Shown here in pieces: positions 62,899 through 64,000 of a DNA stretch of 64,000 nt (position 1 is its first letter; each line of letters opens with the position of its first letter). A program made the translations under genes and the position numbers. Under the pieces are notes generated by a model. It made no database searches, had not been told where the DNA came from, and saw nothing but the letters and a program-made list of their open reading frames with translations. Source of the DNA: Streptomyces aureus (GTDB lineage: Bacteria > Actinomycetota > Actinomycetes > Streptomycetales > Streptomycetaceae); contig NZ_LIPQ01000099.1 in the NCBI RefSeq assembly GCF_001418135.1, forward strand, positions 1 through 64,000. Direction: 5' to 3'.

Positions 62899-63804
62899 AT
62901 GCCCGATTTCAACCGACAGGTCATCGAGGAGTTCCGCGCCAACGGCGGCCGGGTGGGCGGGATGTTCGAAGGCGCTGCCCTGCTCCTGCTCACCACGACG
63001 GGCGCCCGCAGCGGGCGGGCACACACCACCCCCGCCGTGTACGTACGCGACGGGGCACGGCTGCTCGTCTTCGCGTCGAACGCCGGCGGACCGAAGCACC
63101 CCGCCTGGTTCCACAACCTCAGCGCCGACCCGTACGTGGCCGTCGAGCTGGGCACCCCGGAGGGGACCGTCGAGCGCTTCGGGGCGACGGCGGTGGTGAC
63201 GCGGGGCGAGGAACGGGACCGCCTGTACGCCGAACAGGCGGAGCGCGACCCGGGGTTCGCCGCGTACCAGGCGGCCACCGACCGGATCATCCCGGTCGTC
63301 GCCCTGCATCGCGTGGACCTCGGCGACCCGGCGCGGCACCGGGCGATCGCCGACCACCTGGTCAAGGTCCACGCCGAACTGCGCGCCGAGCTGACGGCGT
63401 TACGCGAGGGGCTGGGGTCCGCGGCGGAGGACGCGACGGATCCGGCGGGCACGGCGGGCACGGTGGTACGGGACACCCCGGCCCTCGGCGGCCGGCTCGC
63501 CCGCCACTGCCTGACCTTCTGCGGCGCGCTGCACGCCCACCACCACAACGAGGAGGGCGCCTTCGACCTCCTGGAGCGCGAGTTCCCTGAGCTGTCCGAC
63601 TCGCTGGACAGGATGCGCGAGGAGCACAAGGTGGTCGCCCGCACGGTGGAGGAACTGGAGGCGCTCCTCACCTCGGGGGCCGGGCCCGCGACCCTCCGCG
63701 CCGAGGTGGACCGGCTGGCCGCCCGGCTGGAGGAACACTTCACGTACGAGGAGGCACAGCTGGTCCCGGCCCTCACGCGGTCCCGGGCCGTGCCCGGAAG
63801 CTAG
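62899..63804 (+). CDS. Deazaflavin-dependent nitroreductase (Ddn)-hemerythrin fusion protein
   Basis: The 301-residue protein has two domains. Residues about 15-135 are a DDN/DUF385 split-barrel: LLLLTTTGARSGRAHTTPAVYV, GPKHPAWFHNLSADP and VELGTPEG, typical of F420-dependent nitroreductases. Residues about 150-295 are a hemerythrin (HHE) four-helix bundle with iron-ligand candidates in HRAIADHL, LHAHHHNEEGAF, MREEHKVV and HFTYEEAQL. A rare TTA codon lies at 63400-63402. GGAAGG precedes the ATG. Divergent from MarR with the operator between. A redox or NO/O2-linked F420 role is inferred. Confidence 0.87.
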   Translation: MPDFNRQVIEEFRANGGRVGGMFEGAALLLLTTTGARSGRAHTTPAVYVRDGARLLVFASNAGGPKHPAWFHNLSADPYVAVELGTPEGTVERFGATAVVTRGEERDRLYAEQAERDPGFAAYQAATDRIIPVVALHRVDLGDPARHRAIADHLVKVHAELRAELTALREGLGSAAEDATDPAGTAGTVVRDTPALGGRLARHCLTFCGALHAHHHNEEGAFDLLEREFPELSDSLDRMREEHKVVARTVEELEALLTSGAGPATLRAEVDRLAARLEEHFTYEEAQLVPALTRSRAVPGS

Positions 63805-64000
63805 CCTCGGCGGCGGACCTCAGGTCCGGGCCCTGTGGCCGAACGTGAAGCCCTACGTTCCGGGGTCCGGGACCAGAACGGCCCGGGCCTGGTGCGTTCG
63901 ACGAGGTTCAGCATCTCGGGCACGCTGTCCGCGCCCAGTTCGACCACGCCGTGGTCCGCGTCGGCCCCCGGACGCCCGGAAGCGCCGCCGCCCGTCCGGA
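63801..64000 (-). pseudogene. Truncated GNAT acetyltransferase remnant (5' end outside window)
   Basis: A leftward open frame enters from beyond 64000 and reads GVVELGADSVPEMLNLVERTRPGPFWSRTPE, which resembles the start of the catalytic region of FR47/GNAT enzymes (usual continuation after PGPF is RTxELGxYLG). From about 63880 the frame departs into ERRASRSATGPGPEVRRR and stops at 63801, inside the last codons of the fusion gene. The acetyl-CoA site is therefore missing. It is probably a decayed or 3'-deleted gene; a frameshift is an alternative. Confidence 0.5.

Overview
This window is GC-rich actinobacterial chromosome, almost certainly Streptomyces. Supporting signs are near-saturated G/C third codon positions, GTG and TTG starts, a full-length geosmin synthase, an NsdA/NsdB-type differentiation regulator, an SPW-repeat membrane protein, a Ser/Thr kinase with an extracellular sensor, and rare TTA leucine codons (three found by eye, at 24333, 30120 and 63400). 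No rRNA, tRNA, CRISPR array, insertion sequence, phage module or biosynthetic megacluster was seen. About 57 real genes are packed on both strands, and both window edges cut genes.

Layout. 1-9.5 kb: a secreted membrane-anchored protein, a divergent MerR/MFS pair, a Tat-exported molybdenum hydroxylase (isoquinoline 1-oxidoreductase type, beta then alpha subunit), a methyltransferase, a glutamine amidotransferase, OsmC and an RraA-like protein. 9.5-19.4 kb: amino-acid permease plus universal stress protein, a sulfatase pseudogene that has lost its catalytic core, a type-B carboxylesterase, a LysR/MFS divergent pair, and small DUF4440, DinB and cupin genes. 19.4-31 kb: SPW and DUF805 membrane proteins, a GNAT-AAA+ fusion, a PfkB sugar kinase divergent from a YdeI-like gene with a symmetric operator array between them, a PAS-PP2C phosphatase, and the NsdA/NsdB-type regulator divergent from a phosphotransferase. 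31-40 kb: cell-wall amidase, geosmin synthase (geoA), an S4 RNA-binding protein and a large LuxR-family (LAL) regulator.

40-46.5 kb is the most coherent block. Two thiolase-like lipid-transfer proteins, a double OB-fold DUF35 protein and an enoyl-CoA hydratase form one leftward operon, divergent from a FadD19-like acyl-CoA synthetase. The set matches ltp3, ltp4, the DUF35 partner, echA19 and fadD19 of actinobacterial sterol catabolism, which removes C24-branched (plant-sterol) side chains. The promoter carries an exact match to the KstR consensus TNNAACNNGTTNNA, plus a second, unrelated palindrome. No ring-degradation genes are in view.

46.5-64 kb: an HxlR regulator with an oxidoreductase, a protein made of two fused alpha/beta-hydrolase domains, a Cys-rich pentapeptide protein, a PASTA-less Ser/Thr kinase, phenylacetate-CoA ligase (paaK) behind a PaaR-like palindrome, a further acyl-CoA synthetase divergent from a penicillin-acylase-family enzyme, a MarR-ChaA-type antiporter pair, a deazaflavin reductase-hemerythrin fusion, and a truncated acetyltransferase remnant at the right edge.

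Several gene-free stretches hold short tandem repeats whose period is a multiple of nine (27, 18 and 18 bp), and many gene ends are marked by strong hairpins. The most novel-looking items are the KstR-marked side-chain module, the symmetric operator array at 22.8 kb, the fusion proteins and the sulfatase deletion. No complete, wholly undescribed multi-gene system could be demonstrated from sequence alone.
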